The notes under the pieces: generated by a model
Told to the model about the DNA's origin: nothing
Databases searched by the model: none
The model's input: only the letters and a program-made list of their open reading frames with translations
DNA from: Cellulomonas sp. NTE-D12
GTDB taxonomy: Bacteria; Actinomycetota; Actinomycetes; Actinomycetales; Cellulomonadaceae
Length of the DNA: 64,000 nucleotides
Reading direction: 5' to 3'
Assembly (NCBI RefSeq): GCF_027923705.1
Contig: NZ_AP026442.1
Location: 2,480,001-2,544,000 of the forward strand
Shown here: positions 46,125 through 54,446 of the stretch, piece after piece
Layout of the letters: each line of letters starts with the position of its first letter
Numbering within the stretch: the first letter of the stretch is position 1
Made by a program: the position numbers and the translations under genes

Positions 46125-48464
46125 CTATCCGCGGCGGAGGCCACGCGCGAGCCACGTCCGCGTCCGCCAGGTCCGCGAGCCTACGATGGCGCTGAGCTCG
46201 CGTAGGGCGTCGGCCTCACGATCTCGGGACCCGCGCAGCTCGAGCTCCAGGGCCGCGGCCCGTTCGCTCGCGTCGCCCACCTTCGTGCGCAGCGCTGCGT
46301 TGGCGGCGCGACTCTCGAGCAGCTCGGCCCGGCATGCGTCCCGCTCCGCCACGAGTGCCTCGTGCTCCGCCGCAGCCCTCTCGTGCGCCGCGACGTAGCC
46401 GCGATGGCCCTCGACCAGCTCGGCGTGCGCCTGCTCGAGCTCCCGGAACCGACCGACCAGCTCCTCGTGCTCGGACACCACGCGCGTCAGGTCGGCGCGG
46501 ACCTCCGCGGCCTGCGCCGCGTGCCGAGCGCCGGAGCGAGCCACGTCGCCCAGCACGTCCAGCAGCACGCCGGGGGCGGGACGGGCCGCCGCCTCGTCGA
46601 TGAGCTGCCGCAGCGCCTCGTCGTACTCCGCGCGGCGCCTCGGGTCCGTCAGGTCGACACGAGCGGCTGCCGCCAGCTCCGCCCCGAGCTGTGGCTCGTC
46701 GTGAAGACGCCGGATCGCCGCGGCGAGCGCCTCCGCGTCGCCGACCGGGTACGCGAGGCCGGTCTCCCCCGGCCGCAGGTACTCGGCCGGACCGCCCGCC
46801 TCGGCGTAGATCAGGGGCAGACCGAACTCCGTCGCCTCGAACGGCACGCGGCCGAAGGCCTCCGACCGCGAGGTGATGGCGACGGCGTCGAACCCTGCGT
46901 ACATCTGCGAGCGGTCGGTGAACGTGTCGGCGTGCTCGACCAGGTCCTCGACGCCACGCGAGACGGCGAGGTCGCGAAGCCGCTCCCAGTCCCCCGGTGC
47001 CGCGGGGCCTGCGAGGACGAGGTGGACGTCCGTCCCCTCCCCACGCAGCACCGCAACGGCGTCGACGGCGTCCTGCTGCCCCTTGCCGGGGTTGAGGCTC
47101 CCGACGATCCCCAGCGACCACGGCCGTCTCACGTCGTCCACCGCGCCTCGTGCCTCCGCGGGCCCGACGACGCCCTGCACGCGCGGCACCGGGTGCAGCA
47201 CGGTGACATCGGCCGCCGCCTCGCCGAACAGGTGGCGGCGCACAGCGTCGGAGTTGGTGACCACCCGCGTCGCGAGCGCGCGGACCGCGGCGCCATAGCC
47301 CTCCGGACCGCCGGGCAGCACCAGCCCGTGATCCAGGTCCCCGAACTCGCGCAGGTACCAGACGTGCGGGCGACGCAGCGCGGCCGCGGCGACCGCACCC
47401 TCGGGCACCACGCCGCTCTGGGTGAGCACCACGTCCGGGTCGATCTCGGCGAGCACGTCGAGCAGCCGTGGGTGGAGCAGGTCACGCGCCGTCCACGCGT
47501 CCGGCGTGCGAGCCTCGTCGTCCGGCCACACGGTCCACCACTCGAGCGGGGGGACGGCACTGACCGAGCCGCCCAGGGGCTCGAGCAGGGCACGCAGGCC
47601 CAGGTCGGGCTCCGGTGCGACGGTGTGCACCATCGAGCCCTGGCGGACCAGGCTCTCCACCATCTCCGCGTGGCTGCGCTCCGCTCCCCCCACGCTGCTG
47701 GAGTGCATCACGGCGGCGACGGTGGTGCACCGGGCGGCGGCCACGCAGTACAGGTTGGCCTGCTGCGGACCCTCGACCAGGTCGGACCAGGCGCGGCCGT
47801 CCGCCAGCTCACGCCAGCTCCGAACGTCCTCGTCGAGGACGAAGAGGCGTAAGCCCAGCGCCCGTAGCCGCTCGACCAGCTGCTCGGCTCCGGAGCCCGC
47901 GGCGGTCAGGGCAGCCGGGTCCACGGTGACCAGCAGGCGGGCGTCCTCGAACCTCGACAGCAGGCCTTCCAGGCCCGTGAGCACCGCGACGGCGTCACCT
48001 GCGACGTCGAGCCGGACGACGAGCCGCGTGCCACCGGTGAGCCCGAGGTCTGCTTCCGTCACCCCCTGGAGCGCCCCAGCGACCACCCGAACGGTGCCGG
48101 CATCGGCACCGTCGACGTTCCGCGACAGCACCTCCAGGTCCGCCGGAGACGCCTCCACCGCGACGACGGTCGCCGACGGCGCCGCAGACGCCGCGACGAG
48201 CGTGAAGTAGCCGACGTGCGCGCCGAGGTCGAGCACCACGTCGGCACCGGCGCAGACGGTGCGGAACAGTGCCGTCGACATCGGCTGGTACCCGCGAACC
48301 TCGTACAGGTCGCGGTGGCGCGCAGGAGCCTCGAGCTCGAAATCGCAGCCGAGCGGCTTCACCCGAGCCAGGGACTCCACGGTGGGCTCCAATCTGTTGG
48401 GCACGCCACCTGCTCCCGCGTCAGCGCGCTCGCTCGGGTCGCCCGCGGCCAGCCTAGGTGCCAC
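46125..48464 (-). CDS. FkbM methyltransferase fused to GT4 glycosyltransferase with coiled-coil tail
   Basis: The protein has 779 residues. Residues about 25-250 are FkbM-type (VVLDLGAHVGYFTLVAASAA SAM loop, VAVEASPADLEVLSRNV, RLDVAGD). Residues about 255-640 are a GT4/GT-B enzyme: VMHSSSVGGAERSHAEMVES, LGIVGSLNPGKGQQDAVDAV, and the nucleotide-sugar E-x7-E motif EAFGRVPFEATEFGLPLIYA. The rest is a long Ala/Glu coiled coil ending in a basic WRTRTWLARGLRR motif also seen in other wall glycosyltransferases. It may add a sugar and O-methylate the chain. GTG 48464 is preceded by GAGGAG; the gene is 13 nt after its upstream neighbour, in a three-gene operon. Confidence 0.82.
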   Translation of the reverse strand: MAPRLAAGDPSERADAGAGGVPNRLEPTVESLARVKPLGCDFELEAPARHRDLYEVRGYQPMSTALFRTVCAGADVVLDLGAHVGYFTLVAASAAPSATVVAVEASPADLEVLSRNVDGADAGTVRVVAGALQGVTEADLGLTGGTRLVVRLDVAGDAVAVLTGLEGLLSRFEDARLLVTVDPAALTAAGSGAEQLVERLRALGLRLFVLDEDVRSWRELADGRAWSDLVEGPQQANLYCVAAARCTTVAAVMHSSSVGGAERSHAEMVESLVRQGSMVHTVAPEPDLGLRALLEPLGGSVSAVPPLEWWTVWPDDEARTPDAWTARDLLHPRLLDVLAEIDPDVVLTQSGVVPEGAVAAAALRRPHVWYLREFGDLDHGLVLPGGPEGYGAAVRALATRVVTNSDAVRRHLFGEAAADVTVLHPVPRVQGVVGPAEARGAVDDVRRPWSLGIVGSLNPGKGQQDAVDAVAVLRGEGTDVHLVLAGPAAPGDWERLRDLAVSRGVEDLVEHADTFTDRSQMYAGFDAVAITSRSEAFGRVPFEATEFGLPLIYAEAGGPAEYLRPGETGLAYPVGDAEALAAAIRRLHDEPQLGAELAAAARVDLTDPRRRAEYDEALRQLIDEAAARPAPGVLLDVLGDVARSGARHAAQAAEVRADLTRVVSEHEELVGRFRELEQAHAELVEGHRGYVAAHERAAAEHEALVAERDACRAELLESRAANAALRTKVGDASERAAALELELRGSRDREADALRELSAIVGSRTWRTRTWLARGLRRG

Positions 48465-48477
48465 GGGCGATCGCTCC

Positions 48478-49674
48478 TCAGGCCGGGACGGCGTCCCCCA
48501 GCGCGAGCGCGGAGAGGATGGACCCGACCATCGCCGGCGGTGCGTAGGCGGTACGCGCATGCTCGCGGGCGGCCTCGCCCATGGCGGGGCCCTTCGTCGC
48601 GTACTCGTCCACGATGCGACCCAGGTACTCGTCCCACTCGTCCACGCGCACCAACCAGCCGTTGCGGTCGTGCTCGATCGCTCGGGACATGGTGTACGTC
48701 GGCGAGGCGAGGGTCGGCACACCGACCACCGCGGCGTCGAAGTACTTGAGCTCGGACTTGCAGTTGGTGAACCTGTTGTCCTGCAGCGGCGCGATGTTCA
48801 CCTCGGTCTCGGCGATGAGCCGCTGCAGCTCCATGTAGTCCGTGGGCGGCACCACGTCGATCCGGTCCTGAAGGTCCGCCAGCGCGGAGTCCTTCAGGTC
48901 CAGGTAGCCCACCAGCCGCAGCCGGACCGAGCTGTCCCGACGCAGCACCCGCGCCACGGCCGACGAGACCAGGCCGAAGTCGCGGTTGTGCGTCGGCGTC
49001 CCGCTGAAGTAGCCGAGGTGCAGGGCGCCGTCGCGACTGTTGCCCGCTGCCGACCGGGCGGCCACCAACGCGTCCGAGTAGGCGATCTGCTCCTCGCCCA
49101 TGAAGTTGGGCACCACCCGTACCGGCTTGGACACGACCTCGCGGGACCGTGCGGCCAGGTAGTCGTTGGTCACCACCAGCTCGTCCGCCAGCTCGATCGT
49201 CTGCCGCATGCGGGCGAACGACGCGAACCACCAGTTCCACATGTGCTCGGCGGGCTCGAGCGTGCCCTCGTACTGGTCGAGCGTCCGCACCACCTCGGGC
49301 ACCATCGCGATGTCGAACACGTAGTCGTCGATGTCGAACACGACCCGCGTGCCGAACCGCTTGGCCACCGCCATCAGCTGAGCGACCTGGTCGCTGTACG
49401 GCACCCGGCAGACGACGAGCACGTCCGCCTCCTTGGCGACGGACAGCAGCCGGTCGCCGTCCCGCTCCCAGAACCAGCTCGCGCTCACGCCGGGGACGTG
49501 CGTGTTCAGGGCCCTGGCCGTGTTGAAGCACCGGTAGCGGAACGTGCTGGCGTCCGGACCGCGGTAGTAGTACGCCACCTTGGTGGCCTCGGCGCGGAAC
49601 ATCCGGAGCCGGTCGACGAACGGGAGCTCCCACGGGTCCCGGTAGGTCATCGACCGGATCGGGATGTCATACAT
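48478..49674 (-). CDS. GT-B (GT4-like) glycosyltransferase
   Basis: The protein has 398 residues. The region TKVAYYYRGPDASTFRYRCF is typical of a GT-B subgroup in surface-glycan clusters. It is followed by RVVFDIDDYVFD, LADELVVTNDYLAARSR and a C-terminal donor domain with LGYFSGTPTHNRDFGLVSSA and NIAPLQDNRFTNCKSELKYF (E/K pair near the nucleotide-sugar site). No membrane helix. ATG overlaps the stop of the preceding WsaF-like gene by 8 nt. Middle gene of the operon 51451 to 46125; donor unknown. Confidence 0.85.
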   Translation of the reverse strand: MYDIPIRSMTYRDPWELPFVDRLRMFRAEATKVAYYYRGPDASTFRYRCFNTARALNTHVPGVSASWFWERDGDRLLSVAKEADVLVVCRVPYSDQVAQLMAVAKRFGTRVVFDIDDYVFDIAMVPEVVRTLDQYEGTLEPAEHMWNWWFASFARMRQTIELADELVVTNDYLAARSREVVSKPVRVVPNFMGEEQIAYSDALVAARSAAGNSRDGALHLGYFSGTPTHNRDFGLVSSAVARVLRRDSSVRLRLVGYLDLKDSALADLQDRIDVVPPTDYMELQRLIAETEVNIAPLQDNRFTNCKSELKYFDAAVVGVPTLASPTYTMSRAIEHDRNGWLVRVDEWDEYLGRIVDEYATKGPAMGEAAREHARTAYAPPAMVGSILSALALGDAVPA

Positions 49675-51451
49675 CCCCGAACCTCCGCGCGAGCCGGTCC
49701 ACGACCGGCTCGAGGTTCTGCGCCCACGGCGCGAAGTAGGGCGTGTCGGCCGGCTCGAAGGGCGTGGCCGCGACGCTCTCCGCCAGGGCGACCGCGTCGC
49801 CGATCGCGCGCGCGAGGTCGTCCACCGTCGGCTCCGCCGTGATCACGCGGTCGGACACCTCCGCCAGGTCCTTCTTGCCGGGCCAGCGGTTGGTCACCAC
49901 GACCGAGCCACCGGCCGCGAGGTCGAGCGGCGGGTAGCTCGGGTGCGGTGACGCCATCAGCGAGAGGCCGACGTCGATGCGCCCGAGCAGCTCGTGGTAC
50001 TCCGCCCAGCCGAGCGCGTCGTGCTGCACGGGCCGCGACCCGTCGGAGAAGTCGACGCTCGGCACGCCGCGGCCGACGAAGTGGATCTGCCAGCGCGTGC
50101 GGTCCAGCGACCCGCTCTCCACAGCGGCGTCCAGCGCGGCGACCCCGAGGTCGAACAGGTTCCGCGGGTTGTTCGGGCGGGCGTAGAAGAAGAGGTTGCG
50201 ACGCGCCCCCTTGCCCAGCACGCGACCCGGACGCAGGAACGGCGTGAAGGACGGCTCGAACGCGATGGCGGTCGACGTCAGGTTCGACACGCCGGTGGCG
50301 ACCAGGTGGTCCAGCAGCTGCTGGGTGTTCACCACCACCTGCAGCCCCGGGTGGTTCATCGCCCGTTCGGCGCCGAGCGTCTGGGCGCCCGTCGGGTAGA
50401 AGCAGCGCTCGTCCTCCTGGAGGATGTAGACCACGCGCTCGGCCGGGATCGTGCGGAGCACCGACGTCGTCGTCCACCACGACGTCGTGAGGAAGATGTC
50501 GTCGTCGCCCGTCTCCAGGTAGTCCCCGGGGCTGGTCGGGATGTAGGCGAGCTCCGGCTGGCGCTCCGGCCGGGTGCCGACCGTGCGGAACAGGCCGTCG
50601 AGCCCGGAGCCGTCGGGCGCGCTGTGCCGGGTGACGATGCGCAGCCTGCGTCCGGTGCGGTCCGCCCAGAGGGACGCCAGCACGATCGCTGTGGCGACCC
50701 CCCCGAACAGGCTGTCGGAGCCGACCGAGTCGGTCACCAGGTTGATCCGCGGGACGTCCGGACCGGGGATCGTGCGCAGCACCCGCAGGTCGGGGTGCCG
50801 CTGCTCGAAGAGCTCGGACGCCTTGGCGCCGCCCATCACCTCGGCGCCCGTGGTGCCGGAGAGGTTCGTCCCGCGGCCGTTGGGACGGCGACCTTCCGAG
50901 GCACCGAAGCGCAGGTAGTGCGCCAGCGGGTTCACCCCTGCCGCCGCCACGTCCGCGTTGTGGGTGAGGTACCACGTGACGTCGAAGGCGGCGCAAGGGT
51001 CGTAGCCCAGCGCCAGTCCCTCCGTCAGGAAGTGCAGCAGCGGGTTGGCGCCGGCGCGCGCCACGTCGGGGTGCTGGTCCAGGTACCACGCCGAGCTGAA
51101 GCCCAGCGGGATCGGGTCCCGTCCCTCTGCCCCTCCGGCCAGCAGGAAGTGGTCCACGGGGTCCATGCCGCTCGCTGCGACGTCCGGGTTCTGCTCCAGG
51201 TACCACTTGGGGTCGAACAGCGCGTTGGGCTGGCGCAGCTCGGCGCGCCCGTACGTGACGTAGTGGTGCACCGGGTCCGCACCGGACTCCGCGATGTCCG
51301 GGTAGGCCTCGCGGTAGAACGTGGCGTCGAAGAGGGTCGCGAGCGCGGGATCCATCGCGCCGGCAGGGTGCGCGCTCTGCGGCCGGTGGAGGATCCGGCG
51401 GACCATCGCCCGAGCGCGCCTGCCCAGCGCTCTCTTGACACGGGTGAGCAT
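49667..51451 (-). CDS. WsaF-like glycosyltransferase with four N-terminal repeats
   Basis: The protein has 594 residues. Residues 41-191 consist of four tandem repeats of about 38 residues with the pattern FDxxWYLxxxPDVAxxG, then NPLxHYLxxGxxEGRxP (starts near 41, 79, 118 and 156). This module occurs in other glycosyltransferases and surface proteins. Residues about 230-594 resemble the WsaF rhamnosyltransferase family: RINLVTDSVGSDSLFGGVAT, RVVYILQEDERCFYPTGAQT, LFFYARPNNPRNLFDLGVAA, VGLSLMASPHPSYPPLDLAA. It shares this C-terminal fold with the fusion protein at 20557-22587. First gene of a three-gene operon. The repeats may bind glycan or arrange enzymes; that is inferred. Confidence 0.84.
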   Translation of the reverse strand: MLTRVKRALGRRARAMVRRILHRPQSAHPAGAMDPALATLFDATFYREAYPDIAESGADPVHHYVTYGRAELRQPNALFDPKWYLEQNPDVAASGMDPVDHFLLAGGAEGRDPIPLGFSSAWYLDQHPDVARAGANPLLHFLTEGLALGYDPCAAFDVTWYLTHNADVAAAGVNPLAHYLRFGASEGRRPNGRGTNLSGTTGAEVMGGAKASELFEQRHPDLRVLRTIPGPDVPRINLVTDSVGSDSLFGGVATAIVLASLWADRTGRRLRIVTRHSAPDGSGLDGLFRTVGTRPERQPELAYIPTSPGDYLETGDDDIFLTTSWWTTTSVLRTIPAERVVYILQEDERCFYPTGAQTLGAERAMNHPGLQVVVNTQQLLDHLVATGVSNLTSTAIAFEPSFTPFLRPGRVLGKGARRNLFFYARPNNPRNLFDLGVAALDAAVESGSLDRTRWQIHFVGRGVPSVDFSDGSRPVQHDALGWAEYHELLGRIDVGLSLMASPHPSYPPLDLAAGGSVVVTNRWPGKKDLAEVSDRVITAEPTVDDLARAIGDAVALAESVAATPFEPADTPYFAPWAQNLEPVVDRLARRFGDV

Positions 51452-51495
51452 TCAGACCTCATCGACTCTGTGGCACCGGAGCGGGAACGGGCCAC

Positions 51496-51501
51496 AGGCT
51501 A
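51496..51501 (-). promoter_or_regulatory. -10 box of the WsaF-like/GT/FkbM operon
   Basis: On the minus strand TAGCCT predicts a start near 51489 and a leader of about 38 nt with GAGGT close to the ATG at 51451. Confidence 0.35.
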
Positions 51502-51576
51502 CTGCCCCGCATCGCCGCGCCCCGGCGTTGAGCCTCGGGCCCGTCGCGTCACCGCTCCGTCGTCGAGGCCCCGCAC

Positions 51577-52422
51577 TCAGCCGAGGACGGCGCCCGCCGC
51601 CTCCGACCAGGCCGCCTCCCAGCCGCGGATGGGCACCACGTCCGCAGCGGCCAGCGCGCCGTGCCCGAGCACCGAGTAGGCGGGCCGGGGGGCCGGTCGC
51701 ACGAAGCCCTCGCTCGTGGTGGGCCGCACGATGCCGGGATCCATCCCGGCCGCCGCGACCGCCGCCTGCGCGAAGCCGAACCACGACGTCTGCCCCGCCG
51801 AGGTGCCGTGGTAGGTGCCGGCGGGCGCACCCGCCGCGACCAGGCGCTCGACCAGGTCGGACAGGTCCACCGTCCACGTCGGCTGGCCCACCTGGTCGTC
51901 CACCACGTCGAGACCGCCCTTCTCGGCGGCCACCCGAGCGATCGTCCGGGGGAAGCACGGGCCGTGCTGGCCGTAGAGCCACGCCGTCCGCACGATGAGG
52001 TGGTCCGGCGCCTCGGCGCGGACCGCCCACTCGCCCGCGGCCTTGGTGCGTCCGTAGGCGGACCGCGGCGCGATCGGCGCGTCCTCGTCGTACGGCTGGT
52101 CGGCGTGACCGTCGAAGACGTAGTCCGTGGAGATCTGGACCATCCGGGCGCCGGCCGCACGAGCGGCCCGGGCGAGGTTGGCCGGCCCGACCGCGTTGAC
52201 GGCGAACGCGGCGGCCTCGTCCGACTCCGCCTTGTCGACGGCGGTGTAGGCCGCGACGTTGACCAGCACGTCGAAACCGTCGACGAGGTTCGTGGTGCTC
52301 GCCGGGTCCGTGATGTCCACCTCGGCCCGGTCGATGCCCACCACGTCGTGCGACCGCGCCTCGAGCAGCGGGACGAGGTCCTGGCCCAGCATCCCTGCGG
52401 CTCCGACCACCAACCAGCGCAC
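51577..52422 (-). CDS. rmlD: dTDP-4-dehydrorhamnose reductase
   Basis: The protein has 281 residues and is an SDR. VRWLVVGAAGMLGQDLVPLL has the NAD(P) loop. VNVAAYTAVDKAESDEAAAF is the RmlD signature, followed by QISTDYVFDG and SAYGRTKAAGE (YxxxK). TAWLYGQHGPCFPRTI completes the family pattern. It makes dTDP-L-rhamnose from the 4-keto intermediate. GTG 52422 is supported by GGGAG upstream and by the conserved start of the Rossmann fold. It is divergent from rmlC, with overlapping promoters. It supplies the WbbL- and WsaF-like transferases in this window. Confidence 0.95.
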   Translation of the reverse strand: MRWLVVGAAGMLGQDLVPLLEARSHDVVGIDRAEVDITDPASTTNLVDGFDVLVNVAAYTAVDKAESDEAAAFAVNAVGPANLARAARAAGARMVQISTDYVFDGHADQPYDEDAPIAPRSAYGRTKAAGEWAVRAEAPDHLIVRTAWLYGQHGPCFPRTIARVAAEKGGLDVVDDQVGQPTWTVDLSDLVERLVAAGAPAGTYHGTSAGQTSWFGFAQAAVAAAGMDPGIVRPTTSEGFVRPAPRPAYSVLGHGALAAADVVPIRGWEAAWSEAAGAVLG

Positions 52423-52453
52423 GCTGTCTCCCACCCTCGTCGTCACGGCCGGG

Positions 52454-52481
52454 GGCAGCCTAACCGGGCCGGTAGGCTGCC
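52454..52481. promoter_or_regulatory. Overlapping divergent promoters of rmlD and rmlC in an inverted repeat
   Basis: GGCAGCCTA and TAGGCTGCC form a perfect 9-bp inverted repeat around a 10-bp centre. Each arm holds a -10 box TAGGCT: minus strand for rmlD (52457-52462) and plus strand for rmlC (52473-52478). The two boxes are 10 bp apart, so RNA polymerase could not occupy both promoters at once. The symmetry would also suit an operator. Confidence 0.5.
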
Positions 52482-52509
52482 AGCCGCCACCGGCCTGGAA
52501 GGACATGTC

Positions 52510-53127
52510 ATGACGTACCGCGAGCTCGCGATCCCCGGCGCGTGGGAGATCACGCCTGTGCAGCACGGGGACCCCCGCGGCGTGTTCCTCGAGTTCTTCC
52601 AGGGCGGTGCGTTCGAGCAGACCGTCGGCCACCGGTTCGGGCTCGCGCAGGGCAACTGCTCGGTGTCCGCAGCCGGCGTGCTGCGCGGCATCCACTACGC
52701 GGACGTCCCGCCGAGCCAGGCGAAGTACGTCACCTGCCCCAAGGGCGCCGTGCTCGACGTCGTCATCGACGTCCGGGTGGGATCGCCGACGTTCGCGCAG
52801 TGGGACACGGTGCTGCTCGACGACGTCGACCGTCGTGCGATCTACCTCTCCGAAGGGCTCGGCCACGCGTTCTTCTCGCTGGAGGACGACTCGACCGTGC
52901 TGTACCTGTGCAGCACGCCCTTCACCCCGGCGCGAGAGCACGGCGTCCACCCGCTGGACCCCACCGTGGGGATCGAGTGGCCGACCACCGACCGCGCGGG
53001 ACGCCCGGTGACGCCCCAGCTGTCCGACAAGGACACCGCGGCGCCGACGCTGCTCGAGGCGGCCGAGCGGGGCCTGCTGCCCACCTGGGAGCAGACGCGG
53101 GCGTTCGCCGAGCAACTCGCCGGCTGA
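52510..53127 (+). CDS. rmlC: dTDP-4-dehydrorhamnose 3,5-epimerase
   Basis: The protein has 205 residues and is a cupin. GDPRGVFLEFFQGGAFEQTV, SVSAAGVLRGIHYADVPPSQ (catalytic His of RGIHY) and KYVTCPKGAVLDVVIDVRVG are the RmlC core, followed by LSEGLGHAFFSLEDDSTVLY. It epimerises C3 and C5 of dTDP-4-keto-6-deoxyglucose; a related deoxysugar 5- or 3-epimerase cannot be fully excluded, but the pairing with rmlD supports RmlC. GGAAGGA lies just upstream of ATG 52510. rmlB is absent from the window. Confidence 0.92.
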   Translation: MTYRELAIPGAWEITPVQHGDPRGVFLEFFQGGAFEQTVGHRFGLAQGNCSVSAAGVLRGIHYADVPPSQAKYVTCPKGAVLDVVIDVRVGSPTFAQWDTVLLDDVDRRAIYLSEGLGHAFFSLEDDSTVLYLCSTPFTPAREHGVHPLDPTVGIEWPTTDRAGRPVTPQLSDKDTAAPTLLEAAERGLLPTWEQTRAFAEQLAG

Positions 53128-53154
53128 ACGGCCGCCGCGGCAGGCACCGCAGGG

Positions 53155-54294
53155 TCAGCCCGTGCGACCCCTCCGGCGCAGCGCCGAGGTGTACGCCCGC
53201 GCGTGCGCCTCGGCCGCGGCCGCCCACGTGAACGTCCCGGCACGTTCGACGGCCGCGGCGGCCAGCGCCGAGCGACGTGCCGGCTCGGCCAGCAGCTCCC
53301 CCAGCGCGACGCCGATGGCGTCGACGTCGGGCTCGCAGTAGGCGACCGCGTCCCCACCCACCTCGGGCAGGGAGAGCCGGCGGGTGGTCAGCACGCACGC
53401 GCCACTGGCCATCGCCTCGAGGACGGGCAGGCCGAAGCCCTCGCCGAGGCTCGGGTAGACGACCAGCGCCGCACCGGACAGGTACCCGGCGAGGGCGTCC
53501 ACGGGCAGGTAGCCAGGCCTGCGCAGCACCAGGTGCGGCGGCACGGACTGCACCGCCTGCTCGATGTCCGGGTCCCAGCCCGGGCCTCCGGCGAGCACCA
53601 GGGCCGGCGGGTTCGCCAGCCCCTGGCACGCCTTCACCCAGCCCCGGACCAGGGCCGGCACGTTCTTGCGGGGCTCGAGGGTGCCGAGGAACGCCAGGTA
53701 CGGCATGCCGTCGGGGAGGTCGAGCAGGCCGCGCGCCCGTGCCTGCTCCTCCTCGCCGGCCGGATGGAAGCGCGAGGCGTCGACGCCGTGGAAGGCGACG
53801 GTGAAGCGCGCGGTATCCGCGCCCGTGTACCGGACGACCTCGTCCCTGGTGGCGGCGGAGGGGACGACGAGGGCGTCGGCGCGGTGCACCGCGACCCGGG
53901 TCGCCGCACGGAAGAACGCCGCCTTCGTCGGGAGGTGCAGATCCGGGTCGCTGAAGAACGTCGCGTCGTGCAGCGTGACCACCGCGGGCACGCCCGCCAG
54001 GACGGGCATCGTGTAGTGGGGGCTGTGCAGCACGTCCGGCCGCCACCGCCACGCCTGGAGCGGCAGGCCGAGCTGCTCCCACACGAGCCGCACCGGACGT
54101 CGGGCGACGGGCCCGGGCGCGGGTACCACGCGGCCGGCGCCGAGGAGCGCGGTGAAGTGGGAGACGTCGCGACGTTGCGCCAGCACGGCCACGTCGACGC
54201 CGGCCCCGGGTAGGTGCGCGGCGAGCTCGTCGACGTAGCGGCCCACACCGCCGCGTTCGACCGGGATGGCCGTGGCATCGAGAAGGACCCGCAT
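53155..54294 (-). CDS. GT4 family glycosyltransferase
   Basis: The protein has 379 residues and is GT-B. MRVLLDATAIPVERGGVGRY is the glycine-rich acceptor-side loop (GGVGRY). LHDATFF and PYLAFLGTLEPRKNVPALVR lead into the donor domain, and the E-x7-E motif is in GEGFGLPVLEAMASG. It is of the type that uses GDP-mannose or NDP-rhamnose in wall glycan assembly. GGAGGGAG precedes ATG 54294. A paralogue lies immediately upstream on the same strand (54447-55559), separated by 152 nt with a possible -35 TTGACC at 54345-54350 but no clear -10. Confidence 0.92.
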   Translation of the reverse strand: MRVLLDATAIPVERGGVGRYVDELAAHLPGAGVDVAVLAQRRDVSHFTALLGAGRVVPAPGPVARRPVRLVWEQLGLPLQAWRWRPDVLHSPHYTMPVLAGVPAVVTLHDATFFSDPDLHLPTKAAFFRAATRVAVHRADALVVPSAATRDEVVRYTGADTARFTVAFHGVDASRFHPAGEEEQARARGLLDLPDGMPYLAFLGTLEPRKNVPALVRGWVKACQGLANPPALVLAGGPGWDPDIEQAVQSVPPHLVLRRPGYLPVDALAGYLSGAALVVYPSLGEGFGLPVLEAMASGACVLTTRRLSLPEVGGDAVAYCEPDVDAIGVALGELLAEPARRSALAAAAVERAGTFTWAAAAEAHARAYTSALRRRGRTG

Positions 54295-54446
54295 CGACGC
54301 TCCCTCCGCACCGGCCGCGGAGCACCGTTCACCCCTGGTCCGACGGTCAACGTAGCGTCCCGGGCACGCGCCGCCCCAATCGGCAACGGGTCGCGACGGC
54401 TGACCTGCTGAGCTCCTCGGTGGCCGACGAGGCCGCACCGGAGCGG

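Noticed and set aside
53122..53160. Hairpin GGCTGA/TCAGCC over the rmlC and GT4 stops
   Set aside because: The stem is only 6 bp with a loop of about 27 nt and includes both stop codons; too weak to call a terminator.
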